Origin: Thiothrix sp. UBA5583
GTDB taxonomy: Bacteria > Pseudomonadota > Gammaproteobacteria > Thiotrichales > Thiotrichaceae
Reading direction: 5' to 3'
DNA length: 64,000 bases
Assembly (NCBI GenBank): GCA_002425225.1
Contig: DILV01000003.1
Coordinates: 1 to 64,000 of the forward strand
In this document: one piece after another, positions 1 to 10,487 of the stretch
Numbering within the stretch: the first letter of the stretch is position 1
Layout: every line of letters begins with the position of its first letter
Position numbers and translations under genes: made by a program
Notes under the pieces: generated by a model
The model's database searches: none
Seen by the model: only the letters and a program-made list of their open reading frames with translations
Told to the model about the DNA's origin: nothing

Positions 1-220
1 GCATCACTTCCGGTCACACCCGACCAGTTCTATTGATCAAGTCAGGTTGATTAGCGGCATTTCATTAGTTTTTATTATTTAAATATTCTGTATTGGATTT
101 GTTTTTCTTATAAAAAGATTTGCAGCCTTGTTTAATAAGCAGTTTCTGCTGGTTGCAGCCTATCATGAAAAAATGCTTGCACTGTCGTGTCATCTGGCTA
201 TAATGCGCTCCTTCAACGGC
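1..220. other. Intergenic start of window, no gene seen
   Basis: This AT-rich stretch holds no convincing reading frame on either strand. The only open frame here, on the minus strand, runs through the tRNA-Val gene and is an antisense artefact. The last 45 bases carry the tRNA promoter. Confidence 0.6.
177..204 (+). promoter_or_regulatory. Sigma-70 promoter of tRNA-Val
   Basis: A -35 box TTGCAC (177-182) and a perfect -10 box TATAAT (199-204) are separated by 16 bases. The expected start point lies about ten bases before the mature tRNA at 221. Confidence 0.75.
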
Positions 221-297
221 AGGCGCGTAGCTCAGTTGGTTAGAGCACCACCTTGACATGGTGGGGGTCGTTGGTTCGAGTCCGATCGCGCCTACCA
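221..297 (+). tRNA. tRNA-Val (anticodon GAC)
   Basis: The 77-base gene forms a full cloverleaf. Acceptor arms AGGCGCG (221-227) and CGCGCCT (287-293) pair over seven bases, followed by discriminator A and an encoded CCA (295-297). The anticodon stem CCACC/GGTGG encloses loop TTGACAT, giving anticodon GAC, which reads GUC and GUU valine codons. The T-loop TTCGAGT is standard. The gene has its own promoter just upstream and lies 62 bases before thrS, so read-through into the translation operon is possible. Confidence 0.96.
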
Positions 298-359
298 TTC
301 TTGATTACCCCTAATATAACCATGTGACTCCTCGTATAGGTCACCACTGGAGTAAAATT

Positions 360-2285
360 ATGCCAGTCATTACACTCCCTGATGGAAGTCAACGTTCTTT
401 CGCTGAACCCCTTTCTGTTCTTGCTGTAGCCGCCGATATTGGTGCAGGTCTTGCCAAAGCCACACTGGCAGGCAAAATTGACGGCCAATTGGTTGATGCT
501 GCTCATGTCATTGATCGTGATGTGGCACTGAGTATTGTCACTGCCAAAGACACAGAAGGGCTGGACATCATCCGCCATTCTTCCGCCCATCTGATGGCAC
601 AGGCAGTCAAACAACTGTTCCAGGATGTGCAAGTCACGATTGGGCCGACCATCGACAACGGCTTCTACTACGATTTTGCTTCTCCGCGCCCATTCACACC
701 AGAAGATTTGCAGGCGATTGATGCGCGGATGCAGGATCTGATCAAGCAGGACATCCCGGTCGAGCGCAGTACCCTGTCACGTGATGAGGCTATCGCCTTC
801 TTCAAAGGTATGGGTGAGGCCTACAAAGCCGAGATCATCGAAAGCATTCCGGCAGGTGAAACACTTTCCCTCTATCGTCAGGGCGATTTCATTGACCTGT
901 GCCGTGGGCCACATGTGCCTAGCACTGGGCGGATTCCCGCTGTCAAGGTAATGAAAGTTGCAGGCGCTTACTGGCGTGGCAACTCCAACAACGAGATGTT
1001 GCAGCGTATCTACGGTACTGCGTGGGCGAACAAGAAAGATTTGCAAGCCTACCTGACCATGCTGGAAGAGGCTGAAAAGCGTGACCACCGTAAACTGGGG
1101 CGTCAGCTTGACCTGTTCCACTTTCATGAAGATGCGCCGGGTGCAGTGTTCTGGCATCCAAAAGGCTGGTCGGTTTTTCAGGAACTGATTGGCTACATGC
1201 GCCAGCGCCAGCAACGTGCCGGTTACGTTGAGGTCAATACCCCGGATGTCATGGATCGCAGCTTGTGGGAAATCTCTGGTCACTGGTTCAATTACCGCGA
1301 GAACATGTTCACTACCAAGACTGAAGATGAACGTGTATTCGCCCTTAAACCGATGAATTGCCCCGGTTCCGTGCTGATGTTCGCGCAGGGGCTGAAAAGC
1401 TACCGCGATTTGCCATTACGCATGGCGGAATTCGGCAAGGTACACCGTTACGAGCCATCCGGTGCGCTGCATGGCCTGATGCGCGTGCGTCACTTCACCC
1501 AGGATGATGCCCACATTTACTGCACCGAAGAGCAGATGGCGCAGGAATGTAAGGATGTAGTCGCGCTGGTGCTGGACATTTACAAGGATTTCGGCTTTGA
1601 CAATGTGCGCATCAAGCTGTCCACCCGCCCGGAAAACCGTATTGGTTCCGATGAGATCTGGGACAAGCTGGAAGGGGCACTGGCTGATGCACTGGAAAGC
1701 ATGAATCTGCCATACACGCTGTTTCCCGGTGAAGGCGCATTTTACGGTCCTAAACTGGAATTTGTGCTGCGTGACGCCATCGGTCGTGATTGGCAGTGTG
1801 GCACTTTGCAGGTGGATATGAACTTACCGGAGCGTTTCGACGTGTCCTACGTGGCGGAAGACAACACCCGCAAACGTCCGGTCATGTTGCACCGGGCGCT
1901 GTTCGGCTCACTGGAGCGTTTTGTCGGCATCCTGATCGAACATCATGAGGGGCGTTTCCCGCTTTGGCTGGCTCCTACCCATGCCGTAGTGATGAATATC
2001 ACTGACAAACAGGCGGATTTCGTGCAAACTGCCGTCAAGCAACTGCAACAGGCCGGCATCCGTGCCGTGGCAGACTTGAGAAATGAAAAAATTGGTTTTA
2101 AAATCCGCGAACACACTTTACAGCGTGTCCCTTACCTGTTGGTAATTGGTGATCGTGAAGTGGAAACGCAATCCGTGTCTATGCGCACGCGTTCCGGTAA
2201 AGACTTGGGCACATTCCCGTTGAATGAAGTCCAGCAGCGTCTGCTTGAAGAAATTGCCGCACGTAGACTCTCGTTGTCCGAATAA
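360..2285 (+). CDS. thrS: Threonine--tRNA ligase
   Basis: Cytoplasmic class II synthetase that charges tRNA-Thr with threonine and edits mischarged serine. The 641 residues match the usual bacterial length. An N-terminal TGS domain (about 1-62) is followed by the editing domain with H73-x3-H77 (HSSAH) and the DLCRGPHV Cys/His pair. The catalytic core carries the zinc ligands in PMNCPGS, the [11 protein letters not shown] segment and VMLHRA, and a C-terminal anticodon-binding domain. I chose ATG 360, preceded by GGAG at about 349, over an in-frame GTG at 324, because the TGS domain begins at [10 protein letters not shown]. It is the first gene of thrS-infC-rpmI-rplT. A small hairpin (324-344) lies just before the ribosome site and could be an operator, but no tRNA-Thr mimic is obvious. 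Confidence 0.98.
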   Translation: MPVITLPDGSQRSFAEPLSVLAVAADIGAGLAKATLAGKIDGQLVDAAHVIDRDVALSIVTAKDTEGLDIIRHSSAHLMAQAVKQLFQDVQVTIGPTIDNGFYYDFASPRPFTPEDLQAIDARMQDLIKQDIPVERSTLSRDEAIAFFKGMGEAYKAEIIESIPAGETLSLYRQGDFIDLCRGPHVPSTGRIPAVKVMKVAGAYWRGNSNNEMLQRIYGTAWANKKDLQAYLTMLEEAEKRDHRKLGRQLDLFHFHEDAPGAVFWHPKGWSVFQELIGYMRQRQQRAGYVEVNTPDVMDRSLWEISGHWFNYRENMFTTKTEDERVFALKPMNCPGSVLMFAQGLKSYRDLPLRMAEFGKVHRYEPSGALHGLMRVRHFTQDDAHIYCTEEQMAQECKDVVALVLDIYKDFGFDNVRIKLSTRPENRIGSDEIWDKLEGALADALESMNLPYTLFPGEGAFYGPKLEFVLRDAIGRDWQCGTLQVDMNLPERFDVSYVAEDNTRKRPVMLHRALFGSLERFVGILIEHHEGRFPLWLAPTHAVVMNITDKQADFVQTAVKQLQQAGIRAVADLRNEKIGFKIREHTLQRVPYLLVIGDREVETQSVSMRTRSGKDLGTFPLNEVQQRLLEEIAARRLSLSE

Positions 2286-2300
2286 AGGAGGACTGAACTT
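2286..2300 (+). promoter_or_regulatory. Strong ribosome binding site fixing the infC AUC start
   Basis: A perfect AGGAGG (2286-2291) directly follows the thrS stop codon. It sits nine bases before codon ATC at 2301, and no ATG, GTG or TTG lies in frame at a suitable distance. This places infC initiation on a non-canonical codon. Confidence 0.75.
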
Positions 2301-2819
2301 ATCGCTCTCGAAAAAGAACACCGTATCAATGACGACATCAATGTTCCAAAGATTCGTCTGATTGATAAGGAAGGGGAAAACAAAGGTGTTGTTTCCCTGC
2401 GCGAAGCCCTGGAAATGGCTTACGACGCCGAACTGGATCTGGTGGAAATCGTTCCTAACGCCAAGCCACCTGTCTGCCGTATCATGGATTATGGCAAATT
2501 CCGTTTCGACGAAAGCAAAAAAGCGGCGCTAGCGCGTAAAAACCAGAAACAGGTACAGGTCAAGGAAATCAAGATGCGTCCGGCAACGGACGAGGGCGAC
2601 TACCTGATCAAGATGCGCAAGCTGAAAGAGTTTCTGGATGAAGGCGATAAGGTCAAAGTTACCCTGCGCTTTAAAGGGCGTGAAATGGCGCATAAGGAAC
2701 TCGGTATGGATGTTCTCAAGCGCGTTGAAAAAGAGCTGGAAGAATTGGCAGTTGTTGAGCAATTCCCTAAGCTTGAAGGTCGTCAGATGGTAATGATGCT
2801 GGGGCCGAAAAAGAAGTAG
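2301..2819 (+). CDS. infC: Translation initiation factor IF-3 (probable ATC start)
   Basis: IF-3 binds the 30S subunit, blocks 50S joining and proofreads the start codon and initiator tRNA. The product, 172 residues if started at ATC 2301, begins [20 protein letters not shown] after the initiator, matching the IF-3 N-terminus. The N-domain is followed by a lysine-rich linker (near [12 protein letters not shown]) and the C-domain with [12 protein letters not shown]. The first in-frame ATG (2415) would remove the N-domain core, so it is unlikely. E. coli infC uses AUU, so that IF-3 discriminates against its own mRNA; an AUC start would allow the same autoregulation. It lies 15 bases after thrS in the same frame and precedes rpmI-rplT. 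Confidence 0.95.
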   Translation: MALEKEHRINDDINVPKIRLIDKEGENKGVVSLREALEMAYDAELDLVEIVPNAKPPVCRIMDYGKFRFDESKKAALARKNQKQVQVKEIKMRPATDEGDYLIKMRKLKEFLDEGDKVKVTLRFKGREMAHKELGMDVLKRVEKELEELAVVEQFPKLEGRQMVMMLGPKKK

Positions 2820-2838
2820 GGGGAATTCTCCCCCACAC

Positions 2839-2875
2839 CATCCTGTTAAGGTGAGGCACTCTTGCAGGATGTTTT
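2839..2875 (+). terminator. Possible attenuator hairpin between infC and rpmI
   Basis: CATCCTG (2839-2845) pairs with CAGGATG (2865-2871) and is followed by TTTTAAT. A second perfect hairpin, GGGGA-ATTC-TCCCC (2820-2833), lies right after the infC stop. The stem is short, so a role in attenuation or in L20 feedback on rpmI-rplT is inference. Confidence 0.35.
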
Positions 2876-2903
2876 AATCTACCTCTCGTTGAAGGAGACC
2901 AAG

Positions 2904-3104
2904 ATGCCTAAAATGAAATCCAGCCGCGCTGCGGCGAAGCGTTTCAAAAAGTCGGGTAGCGGCTTGTTCAAACGCAAGCAGTCACATCTGCGTCACATTC
3001 TGACCAAGAAGTCCACCAAACGTAAGCGTCATCTGCGCTCTGGCGACAACTACGTTGTTGCTGCGGATCACGCTAACGTTCAAAAAATGCTGCCTTACGC
3101 ATAA
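2904..3104 (+). CDS. rpmI: 50S ribosomal protein L35
   Basis: Small basic protein of the large ribosomal subunit. The 66 residues beginning [20 protein letters not shown] match bL35 in sequence and length. ATG 2904 was chosen over an upstream in-frame start at 2862 because GAAGGAG lies at 2891-2897 and the family starts at MPKMK. It stands between infC and rplT as in most bacteria, 17 bases before rplT. In E. coli the rpmI-rplT pair is repressed by L20; two hairpins in the infC-rpmI gap could take part here. Confidence 0.97.
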   Translation: MPKMKSSRAAAKRFKKSGSGLFKRKQSHLRHILTKKSTKRKRHLRSGDNYVVAADHANVQKMLPYA

Positions 3105-3121
3105 TCAGGAGGACTTGAAAC

Positions 3122-3481
3122 ATGGCAAGAGTAAAACGTGGTGTAACGGCACGCGCCCGTCACAAGAAAATCCTGAAACTGGCAAAAGGCCATTACGGTG
3201 CGCGTAGCCGCGTCTACCGTGTAGCCCACCAGTCTGTCATCAAAGCCGGTCAGTATGCATTCCGAGACCGTCGCCAGAAAAAACGCCAGTTCCGTGCTTT
3301 GTGGATCGTGCGTATCAACGCTGGTGCGCGTCAATTCGGTCTGTCTTACAGCCGTATGATGAACGGCCTGAAGAAAGCTGGCATTGCGCTTGACCGCAAA
3401 GTGTTGGCTGATCTGGCAGTCCGCGACATCGCGGCGTTTGGTGCGGTCGCAGAAAAGGCAAAATCTGCCCTGGCTGCTTAA
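3122..3481 (+). CDS. rplT: 50S ribosomal protein L20
   Basis: Early-binding 23S rRNA assembly protein and, in E. coli, translational repressor of its own operon. The 119 residues beginning [18 protein letters not shown] are typical of bL20, with a basic, RNA-binding N-terminal extension and a globular C-terminal half. The start has AGGAGG just upstream (about 3107). It is the last gene before a palindromic repeat and a terminator-like hairpin. Confidence 0.98.
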   Translation: MARVKRGVTARARHKKILKLAKGHYGARSRVYRVAHQSVIKAGQYAFRDRRQKKRQFRALWIVRINAGARQFGLSYSRMMNGLKKAGIALDRKVLADLAVRDIAAFGAVAEKAKSALAA

Positions 3482-3488
3482 TGGAAGA

Positions 3489-3590
3489 ACCCCTCACCTC
3501 CTAACCTCCTCTCCCTCAAGGGGGAGAGGAGGAACAAAGAGATCCTCTTAGCCCCTCTCCCCTTGAGGGAGAGGGGTTGGGGTGAGGGGT
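3489..3590. repeat. Palindromic dispersed repeat, copy 1
   Basis: A 102-base C-rich/G-rich element has ends ACCCCTCACC (3489-3498) and GGTGAGGGGT (3581-3590) that are perfect inverted repeats. Two internal palindromes surround CTCCCTCAAGGGGGAG and CTCCCCTTGAGGGAG. A second copy with identical ends is at 32435-32533. It resembles REP or MITE-type non-coding repeats and encodes no protein. Confidence 0.85.
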
Positions 3591-3592
3591 AA

Positions 3593-4693
<1,101 letters not shown>

Positions 4694-4711
4694 ACAAAGC
4701 GGAGTAACCTT

Positions 4712-7099
4712 ATGAAAGTCAGTGAAAAATGGCTGCGTGAGTGGATTGATACCCCGCTGCCACTGGATACCATTGCCGACAAGCTCACCATGTCTGGCTG
4801 TGAAGTGGAAGCCCGTGAAGCGGTGGCAACAGCTTTCACCGGCATTGTGGTGGGTCATGTGCTGGAGCGTGAAAAACACCCGGACGCCGACAAACTGAGT
4901 GTGTGCAAGGTCGATAACGGTCAAGGCGAAACCCTGCAAATTGTCTGCGGGGCGCAAAACGTGCGGGCGGGCATTAAAGTGCCATTGGCATTGATTGGCG
5001 CAGTGCTGCCGATGCCGGATGGCAACCCCTTGAAAATCAAGAAGGGCAAACTGCGCGGGGTCGAATCCTTCGGCATGTTGTGTTCATCCACTGAATTGGG
5101 GATGTCCGACAAGTCCGACGGTTTGCTGGAATTGCCGCAAGACGCGCCTGTGGGGGCAGACATCCGCGACTACCTCAAGCTGGATGATGAAGTTATTGAA
5201 CTGGCGATTACCGCCAACCGTGGCGATTGCATGAGCATGATCGGCGTGGCGCGGGAAACCGCTTTGTTGCTGGATGTGCCGTTGACACTACCCGCTATTG
5301 CTCCGGTTGCCGCGCAACACACCGATACCTTCCCGGTTGAGGTTCAGGCGACGGATGCTTGCCCGCGTTACGCTGGGCGGATTATCCGCAACGTCAACCC
5401 GCAAGCAGCAACACCAGTGTGGATGCAGGAAAAACTGCGCCGTGCCGGAATCCGTAGCATTTCCGCGCTGGTGGATGTGACCAATTACGTATTGTTGGAA
5501 CTCGGTCAGCCGATGCACGCTTTCGACCTCGACAAGCTACAAGGTCAGATCGTGGTGCGTTATGCGCGTGACGGCGAAACCCTGAAAATGCTTGATGGGC
5601 AAACCGCGACCTTACGCAGAGATACGTTGGTGATTGCTGACAGTGAAGTTCCTGTCGCCATGGCAGGTATCATGGGCGGCGAGCCGACTTCTGTTACCGA
5701 CAGCACTTGCAACCTGTTCCTTGAAAGTGCGCATTTCCGCCCGGCGAAAATCATGGGCAAGGCGCGTAGCTATGGGCTGCAAACTGATTCTTCCGCCCGT
5801 TTTGAGCGCGGTGTTGATCCGGCTATGCCGTTGCAGGCGATGGAACGTGCTACCCAACTGATTCTTGACATTTGCGGTGGTGAAGCCGGTACAGTGGTTG
5901 ATACGCTGGCAGATGCGGGTGTATTGCAACGTAAGGCTATCCTGTTGCGCCCGCAACGTATCCAGCGTGTGTTGGGTGTGGTGATGGATGACGCGACGGT
6001 GGAAGGTGTGCTGGCACGCCTGCACTGCGAAGTCAGCAAGAGCGATGCAGGTTGGCAGGTACAAGCACCGTTGGCACGTTTCGACCTCGCCATTGAGGAA
6101 GATCTGATTGAGGAACTGGCACGGGTTCGTGGCTACGATGCCATTCCGGCGGAATTGCGCCCGCGTGCACCCCGTATTACCCAGCCCAGCGAGAAAAGTG
6201 TGGGGCAGGGCAAGCTGCGTAACCTGTTGGTGGCGCGTGGTTATCAGGAGGCGGTGACATTCAGTTTCGTCGATCCGAAAATGGAACAGACGCTTGCGCC
6301 TGCGGCTGATGCGATTGCACTGGCAAACCCGATTTCTGCCGATTTGGGGGTAATGCGCAGTACACTTTGGTCGGGCTTATTGCGTTCAGTGGGCTATAAT
6401 CTGAACCGTCAGCAGAATCGGGTGCGTTTATTCGAGCTGGGGCCTTCTTTCCATCAGGATGAAGCTGGTCAGCCGCAGCAGAGAACCATGTTGGCAGGGG
6501 TGATTACCGGTAATTTGTACCCGGAGCAATGGGGGCAGGTGAACCGTCCAGTCGATTTCTATGACCTGAAAGGGGATGTGGAAGCCTTGCTGGAACAGGT
6601 AACGGGTATGCAATTCCATTTTGCACCGGTGGCTCATGCTGCGTTGCATCCCGGTCAGTCTGCACAGATCATGACGCAGACCGATGTGGTGGGTTGGATG
6701 GGGATGTTGCATCCTAAACTGGAAGAACGCTTGGGTCTCAACCAGCCTGTGTATCTGTTTGAGCTGGATATGGCAGCACTGGCACTGCGGGAGTTACCGA
6801 AGTATCAGGCTGTTTCCAGATTCCCGGCAATCCGTCGCGATCTGGCGTTACTGGTCAGGGAAGATGTATTGTCAGTTGGACTGGAAAATGCGCTGAAAAA
6901 GGCGGCGATTCCACAACTAGTGTCCTATTATTTATTTGATGTCTATGCTGGCAAAGGTATACCAGAAGGTCAGAAGAGCGTCGCTTTGAGCTTGATTTTG
7001 CAGGATTTTTCGCGCACTCTTGAGGACGCGGAAATTAACCGGATTGTAGATGCGATTATCGCTTCACTTCAGGAGGAAGTGGGCGCGGTGTTGCGATAA
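4712..7099 (+). CDS. pheT: Phenylalanine--tRNA ligase beta subunit
   Basis: Structural and editing subunit of PheRS. The 795 residues equal the E. coli length. In order they show an N-terminal EMAP-like tRNA-binding fold (about 40-150, with [20 protein letters not shown] sequence), the B3/B4 editing region ([14 protein letters not shown]), the B5 DNA-binding-like fold, a catalytic-core-like domain ([11 protein letters not shown]) and the C-terminal FDX-ACB anticodon domain ([12 protein letters not shown]). It starts with GGAG upstream (about 4700) and is followed 16 bases later by ihfA, the usual gammaproteobacterial order. Confidence 0.97.
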   Translation: MKVSEKWLREWIDTPLPLDTIADKLTMSGCEVEAREAVATAFTGIVVGHVLEREKHPDADKLSVCKVDNGQGETLQIVCGAQNVRAGIKVPLALIGAVLPMPDGNPLKIKKGKLRGVESFGMLCSSTELGMSDKSDGLLELPQDAPVGADIRDYLKLDDEVIELAITANRGDCMSMIGVARETALLLDVPLTLPAIAPVAAQHTDTFPVEVQATDACPRYAGRIIRNVNPQAATPVWMQEKLRRAGIRSISALVDVTNYVLLELGQPMHAFDLDKLQGQIVVRYARDGETLKMLDGQTATLRRDTLVIADSEVPVAMAGIMGGEPTSVTDSTCNLFLESAHFRPAKIMGKARSYGLQTDSSARFERGVDPAMPLQAMERATQLILDICGGEAGTVVDTLADAGVLQRKAILLRPQRIQRVLGVVMDDATVEGVLARLHCEVSKSDAGWQVQAPLARFDLAIEEDLIEELARVRGYDAIPAELRPRAPRITQPSEKSVGQGKLRNLLVARGYQEAVTFSFVDPKMEQTLAPAADAIALANPISADLGVMRSTLWSGLLRSVGYNLNRQQNRVRLFELGPSFHQDEAGQPQQRTMLAGVITGNLYPEQWGQVNRPVDFYDLKGDVEALLEQVTGMQFHFAPVAHAALHPGQSAQIMTQTDVVGWMGMLHPKLEERLGLNQPVYLFELDMAALALRELPKYQAVSRFPAIRRDLALLVREDVLSVGLENALKKAAIPQLVSYYLFDVYAGKGIPEGQKSVALSLILQDFSRTLEDAEINRIVDAIIASLQEEVGAVLR

Positions 7100-7115
7100 A
7101 ACAGGGAGAAAGTGC

Positions 7116-7424
7116 ATGACAACAACATTGACCAAAGCGGATATGGTCGAACATCTGTTTGAAGAACTGGGCTTGAACAAACGCGAAGCCAAGGATTTGG
7201 TGGAGATGTTTTTTGAGGAAATCCGTGATGCTTTGGAAACAGGTAAAAACGTGAAACTGTCAGGGTTTGGCAATTTCATGCTGCGTGACAAGACGCAACG
7301 TCCGGGGCGCAATCCAAAGACAGGGGAAGAAATTCCGGTAACGGCTCGCCGTGTGGTGACGTTCCGGCCTGGGCAAAAGCTCAAACAGCGGGTAGAGGAA
7401 TATGCAGGAAGCGCTGACGCCTAA
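7116..7424 (+). CDS. ihfA: Integration host factor alpha subunit
   Basis: Nucleoid protein that, with IhfB (49907-50212), bends DNA sharply at specific sites. The 102 residues carry the DNABII fold, with [14 protein letters not shown] and the DNA-contacting arm [23 protein letters not shown] 7116, preceded by AGGGAGA, is chosen rather than an in-frame start at 7050 inside pheT, because the family begins with [10 protein letters not shown]. The next gene overlaps its end by 23 bases, so the two are likely cotranscribed with pheST. Confidence 0.97.
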   Translation: MTTTLTKADMVEHLFEELGLNKREAKDLVEMFFEEIRDALETGKNVKLSGFGNFMLRDKTQRPGRNPKTGEEIPVTARRVVTFRPGQKLKQRVEEYAGSADA

Positions 7425-7785
7425 CAGCCAACTGCCTCCCATTCCGGGCAAGCGCTATTTCACCATTGGAGAAGTTAGTGACTTGTGCGGGGTAAAAACC
7501 CATGTGCTGCGCTATTGGGAGCAGGAGTTTCCTTCTCTCAAGCCCATGAAGCGGCGTGGCAACCGGCGTTATTACCAGCGCGAGGATGTGGTGCTGATTC
7601 GTCATATCCGTGGTTTATTGTATGAGCAAGGTTATACGATCAGTGGTGCACGCCAGAAATTGCTGGATGATGCGCACACGCCGCCACAACCAGCCCTGCC
7701 GTTGGAGCCAATTGTTGTCAATGGCAATGATGTGGCTCCCATCGTGCAGGAACTGGAGCGGATTCTCTATATCCTCAAACACTGA
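7402..7785 (+). CDS. MerR family transcriptional regulator
   Basis: Small DNA-binding regulator of 127 residues. A MerR winged helix-turn-helix lies at about 18-88 ([25 protein letters not shown], given here in part, then RRGNRRYY). The tail is short and lacks cysteine clusters, so it does not look like a metal sensor. It overlaps the end of ihfA by 23 bases, a conserved arrangement in gammaproteobacteria where this gene follows ihfA before a tRNA-Pro. Its targets are unknown. The start ATG 7402 lies inside ihfA, with GAGGAA just upstream. Confidence 0.9.
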   Translation: MQEALTPNSQLPPIPGKRYFTIGEVSDLCGVKTHVLRYWEQEFPSLKPMKRRGNRRYYQREDVVLIRHIRGLLYEQGYTISGARQKLLDDAHTPPQPALPLEPIVVNGNDVAPIVQELERILYILKH

Positions 7786-7792
7786 TTTGCCC

Positions 7793-7821
7793 TTGAGCTT
7801 GGGTAGTGGTTGCGGTAGACT
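7793..7821 (+). promoter_or_regulatory. Sigma-70 promoter of tRNA-Pro
   Basis: TTGAGC (7793-7798) and TAGACT (7816-7821) are separated by 17 bases and place a start about eight bases before the tRNA. Confidence 0.6.
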
Positions 7822-7836
7822 TGCCCCTCTTTCGGT

Positions 7837-7913
7837 CGGAGCGTAGCGCAGCCTGGTAGCGCACCACTCTGGGGGGGTGGGGGTCGGAGGTTCGAATCCT
7901 CTCGCTCCGACCA
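7837..7913 (+). tRNA. tRNA-Pro (anticodon GGG)
   Basis: The acceptor arm CGGAGCG (7837-7843) pairs with CGCTCCG (7903-7909), followed by A and an encoded CCA. The anticodon stem CCACT/GGTGG surrounds loop CTGGGGG, giving anticodon GGG, which reads CCC and CCU. The D-arm and T-arm (GGAGGTTCGAATCCTC region) are canonical. A terminator follows at 7946. Confidence 0.95.
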
Positions 7914-7945
7914 TTCAACCATTTCAGGTTGTATCAGGATACCTC

Positions 7946-7985
7946 AAAAGCCCTTGCAGGCCGCAATCTGCAAGGGCTTTTGTGT
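7946..7985 (+). terminator. Terminator after tRNA-Pro
   Basis: A 14-base perfect stem, AAAAGCCCTTGCAG (7946-7959) with CTGCAAGGGCTTTT (7968-7981), ends in TTTT. Its symmetry means it could act in both directions. Confidence 0.85.
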
Positions 7986-7987
7986 TT

Positions 7988-8026
7988 GCTGAAAACAAAG
8001 AAGCCCCTCGCTGATAGGGGCTTCTT
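7988..8026 (-). terminator. Terminator after ssb
   Basis: Read on the minus strand, AAGAAGCCCC pairs with GGGGCTTCTT (8017-8026 with 7998-8007), followed by TTGTTTTC. It lies 27 bases past the ssb stop codon. Confidence 0.8.
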
Positions 8027-8052
8027 GGGATTATCTGCGTTGACGTGCTGTT

Positions 8053-8520
8053 TTAGAACGGAATATCGTCATCAAAATCTTCAAAGCCGCGATCCTGCAC
8101 AGGTGCATTGCTGCCGCCGGAATTGCTTTGCTGACGAGGAGCTGGTGTGTCTTCATAACTGCCAGCGCTCATACCGCCACCGGGGCGACCGCCCAGCATC
8201 TGCATCTCGTTGGCAATAATTTCCGTGGTATAACGGTCTTGTCCATCTTGTCCCTGCCATTTACGGGTACGTAGACTGCCTTCCACATAGACTTGCTGGC
8301 CTTTGCGCAAATATTCACCGGCAATTTCCGCCAGCCGTCCGTAAAAAACAACCCGATGCCATTCGGTGGTCTCTTTTTTTTCACCAGTCTGCTTGTCTTT
8401 CCATTGTTCGCTGGTAGCAAGACTGACATTGGCAATGGCGCCGCCGCTGGGCATGTATTTGACTTCTGGGTCGCGTCCCATGGTTCCAACCAAAATGACT
8501 TTATTGATACCTCGTGCCAT
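8053..8520 (-). CDS. ssb: Single-stranded DNA-binding protein
   Basis: Tetrameric protein that coats single-stranded DNA in replication, repair and recombination. The 155 residues show an OB fold (about 4-108, [20 protein letters not shown] onward), a Gly/Gln/Ser-rich flexible linker and the acidic C-terminal tip DFDDDIPF that binds partner proteins. Length is slightly below that of E. coli. A strong terminator lies downstream. The upstream MFS gene on the same strand starts at 9911 and ends 32 bases before it, an order seen in many gammaproteobacteria. Confidence 0.97.
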   Translation of the reverse strand: MARGINKVILVGTMGRDPEVKYMPSGGAIANVSLATSEQWKDKQTGEKKETTEWHRVVFYGRLAEIAGEYLRKGQQVYVEGSLRTRKWQGQDGQDRYTTEIIANEMQMLGGRPGGGMSAGSYEDTPAPRQQSNSGGSNAPVQDRGFEDFDDDIPF

Positions 8521-8552
8521 GTTCTATCCTTCCTTTTATGATCTCCCGAATT

Positions 8553-9911
8553 CTACGCTGAAGTAGCGGAAAATGCACGGAGCGCACTTTCGTCCAGATT
8601 TTCCTTGTCGACTTTCAGATAAGCGACACATTCTTCACTAGCAATGGCTGCTTCCTTGACACCGGGAACTGCCAGCAATGCCTGATATAAGCGTTCCTTG
8701 TCGGAAAACAGCAAAGGGTCAATTTTCAGTACGCGACTGGTATGGAATGCCGGTTGTGGCAAGCGCCATGCCAGCAGCAACCATGCGGCAACAATCAGGG
8801 CGCTGAAAACAAATACACCGCTGGTTCCCCATGCATGATTAACTACCCCACCCAGTACACCACCGGCAAAAATGCCCAGAAATTGCGAACTGGTGAAAAT
8901 GCCCATCGCCGTGCCCTTGCTGCTGACATCAGAGTACTTGGCAACCAGTGAGGGTTGTACGGCTTCCAGAAAGTTGAAACCGACGAAGAACAGGAAAAAG
9001 GCTGCCAGTAACCAGGCAATATGCGCATGACCTAAGGCCATGCCCAGTTCGGCAATGACCAGAACCATCGTGCTGCCCAATAACAAGCTACGGATTTTCT
9101 GCTTTTTCTCGGCCATGATGATCAGGGGAATGGCGAGCAGAAACGAGCCAGCCAATACCGGCAGGTAGACTTTCCAGTGTTCGGTGCGGGGTAGGGCAAG
9201 GTCATGCTCGAAAATGGGCGGCAGCACCAGAAAGTTGGCGGTCATGACCAGATGCAGGATAAAAACCCCGGCATTCATGCGTAACAAGGCGCTATTGCCG
9301 AGTGCCTTGCCCAGATAACCTTCGATAATCCCGGCATCGCGGTGTTGGGTCGGGTGTTCGGGGGTCGGAATTGCCAGTACCACCAGCGCAATACCGGTGA
9401 GAGCCAGCAACATGGTGAGCCAGAAAATGCCGGGTACACCCGCGATTTCACTGACCAGTGGCCCCAGAATCATCCCGAGCATGAAGGACAGGCCAATGGT
9501 CATGCCGATGACGGCCATGATGCGGGTTCGGTTTTCTTCACGGGTCAAATCGGCTGCCAACGCCATAGTGGGTGCGGCAACAGCCCCCATGCCCTGGATA
9601 GCTCGCCCCAGCGCGATCAGCCAGACAGACTCTGCAAGAGCGGCAATGATGCTGCCGAGGGCAAATACCAGCAAGCCACCGATGATAACAGGCTTGCGAC
9701 CTATCTTGTCAGACAGGATGCCAAGGGGAATCTGGAAAACTGCTTGGGTCAGACCGTAAATGCCAATTGCCAGACCAATCAGGAATGGGGTGGAATCCGG
9801 CAGGGTTTCCGCATACAGTGCAAATACGGGCAGAATCATGAACAAGCCCAGCATCCGCACGGCGTAAATGGCAGCTAATGACGCAGTAACGCGCCACTCC
9901 AGACTATTCAT
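8553..9911 (-). CDS. MFS transporter, YajR-like
   Basis: Inner-membrane carrier of 452 residues with twelve predicted helices. The A-motif region GILSDKIGRKPVIIGG between helices 2 and 3 is the MFS signature. After helix 12 a soluble tail of about 65 residues (FSDKERLYQALLAVPGVKEA region) fits the ferredoxin-like YAM domain of YajR-type carriers. The substrate is unknown; drug or proton antiport is only a family guess. It lies directly upstream of ssb on the same strand, as in pseudomonads. The start ATG 9911 has only a weak ribosome site. Confidence 0.88.
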   Translation of the reverse strand: MNSLEWRVTASLAAIYAVRMLGLFMILPVFALYAETLPDSTPFLIGLAIGIYGLTQAVFQIPLGILSDKIGRKPVIIGGLLVFALGSIIAALAESVWLIALGRAIQGMGAVAAPTMALAADLTREENRTRIMAVIGMTIGLSFMLGMILGPLVSEIAGVPGIFWLTMLLALTGIALVVLAIPTPEHPTQHRDAGIIEGYLGKALGNSALLRMNAGVFILHLVMTANFLVLPPIFEHDLALPRTEHWKVYLPVLAGSFLLAIPLIIMAEKKQKIRSLLLGSTMVLVIAELGMALGHAHIAWLLAAFFLFFVGFNFLEAVQPSLVAKYSDVSSKGTAMGIFTSSQFLGIFAGGVLGGVVNHAWGTSGVFVFSALIVAAWLLLAWRLPQPAFHTSRVLKIDPLLFSDKERLYQALLAVPGVKEAAIASEECVAYLKVDKENLDESALRAFSATSA

Positions 9912-10004
9912 AAGCGCTTTGATACTCTACAGACCGGGGAAGGGGCATATCTTAGCGGTTTTTGCTGTTACCCCATAGCCCCGCCCGGTTGTGAGTAATG
10001 GATT

Positions 10005-10457
10005 TTAGTCCTGCCTGATGGCCATGACATCACAGGGAACCCCCTTGAGGGTGGCTTCTGCGGTGGAACCCATGAAACCCAGTACGCTCTTTTTGCCACT
10101 GTTGCCGACAATGACCAGATCAACGCCCTTGTCCTTGACAAACTGGATAATGGCTTCACTGGGCTTGCCAGTAGCATAGGTGGTTTCCAGAGCGGCATTG
10201 GCAGGCAACCCAACACTTTCTGCCAGTTGTTGTAGCTTGTCGATCGCTGTATCAACCTGTTTTTGCTTCATGCTGGGGTGAACTGGCAGCTTGTCCGTAC
10301 CGCCGAAAGCGACATTGCCCAGTGGAACATCGCCCAGTACGTTCAACAGGGATAGTTTTGCGCCATAGAAGTTTGCTAGCTCATTGGCGCGGGTAACGAT
10401 GGCATTGGTAATCCGGGTGAAGTCAACCGGCACAAGAATGTGTTCATAGGCTTTCAT
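10005..10457 (-). CDS. Universal stress protein, UspA family
   Basis: Cytoplasmic stress protein of 150 residues with the Usp alpha/beta fold. The N-terminus HILVPVDFT and C-terminal VIVGNSGKKSVLGFMGSTAE resemble the ATP-binding subfamily, but the loop between the glycines has eight rather than the usual nine residues, so nucleotide binding is not certain. A near-consensus FNR/Anr box lies 60-73 bases before the start codon, suggesting induction under low oxygen, as known for several pseudomonad usp genes. A GGGAG ribosome site precedes ATG 10457. Confidence 0.93.
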   Translation of the reverse strand: MKAYEHILVPVDFTRITNAIVTRANELANFYGAKLSLLNVLGDVPLGNVAFGGTDKLPVHPSMKQKQVDTAIDKLQQLAESVGLPANAALETTYATGKPSEAIIQFVKDKGVDLVIVGNSGKKSVLGFMGSTAEATLKGVPCDVMAIRQD

Positions 10458-10487
10458 TGGGAACTCTCCCGCTAACTGGTGAAGCTC

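Noticed and set aside
65..298. Minus-strand frame starting with GLEPTTPTMSR-like residues
   Set aside because: It is the antisense of tRNA-Val, a known artefact of gene calling.
7615..7914. Minus-strand frame starting with [16 protein letters not shown] residues
   Set aside because: Antisense of tRNA-Pro and of the MerR gene.
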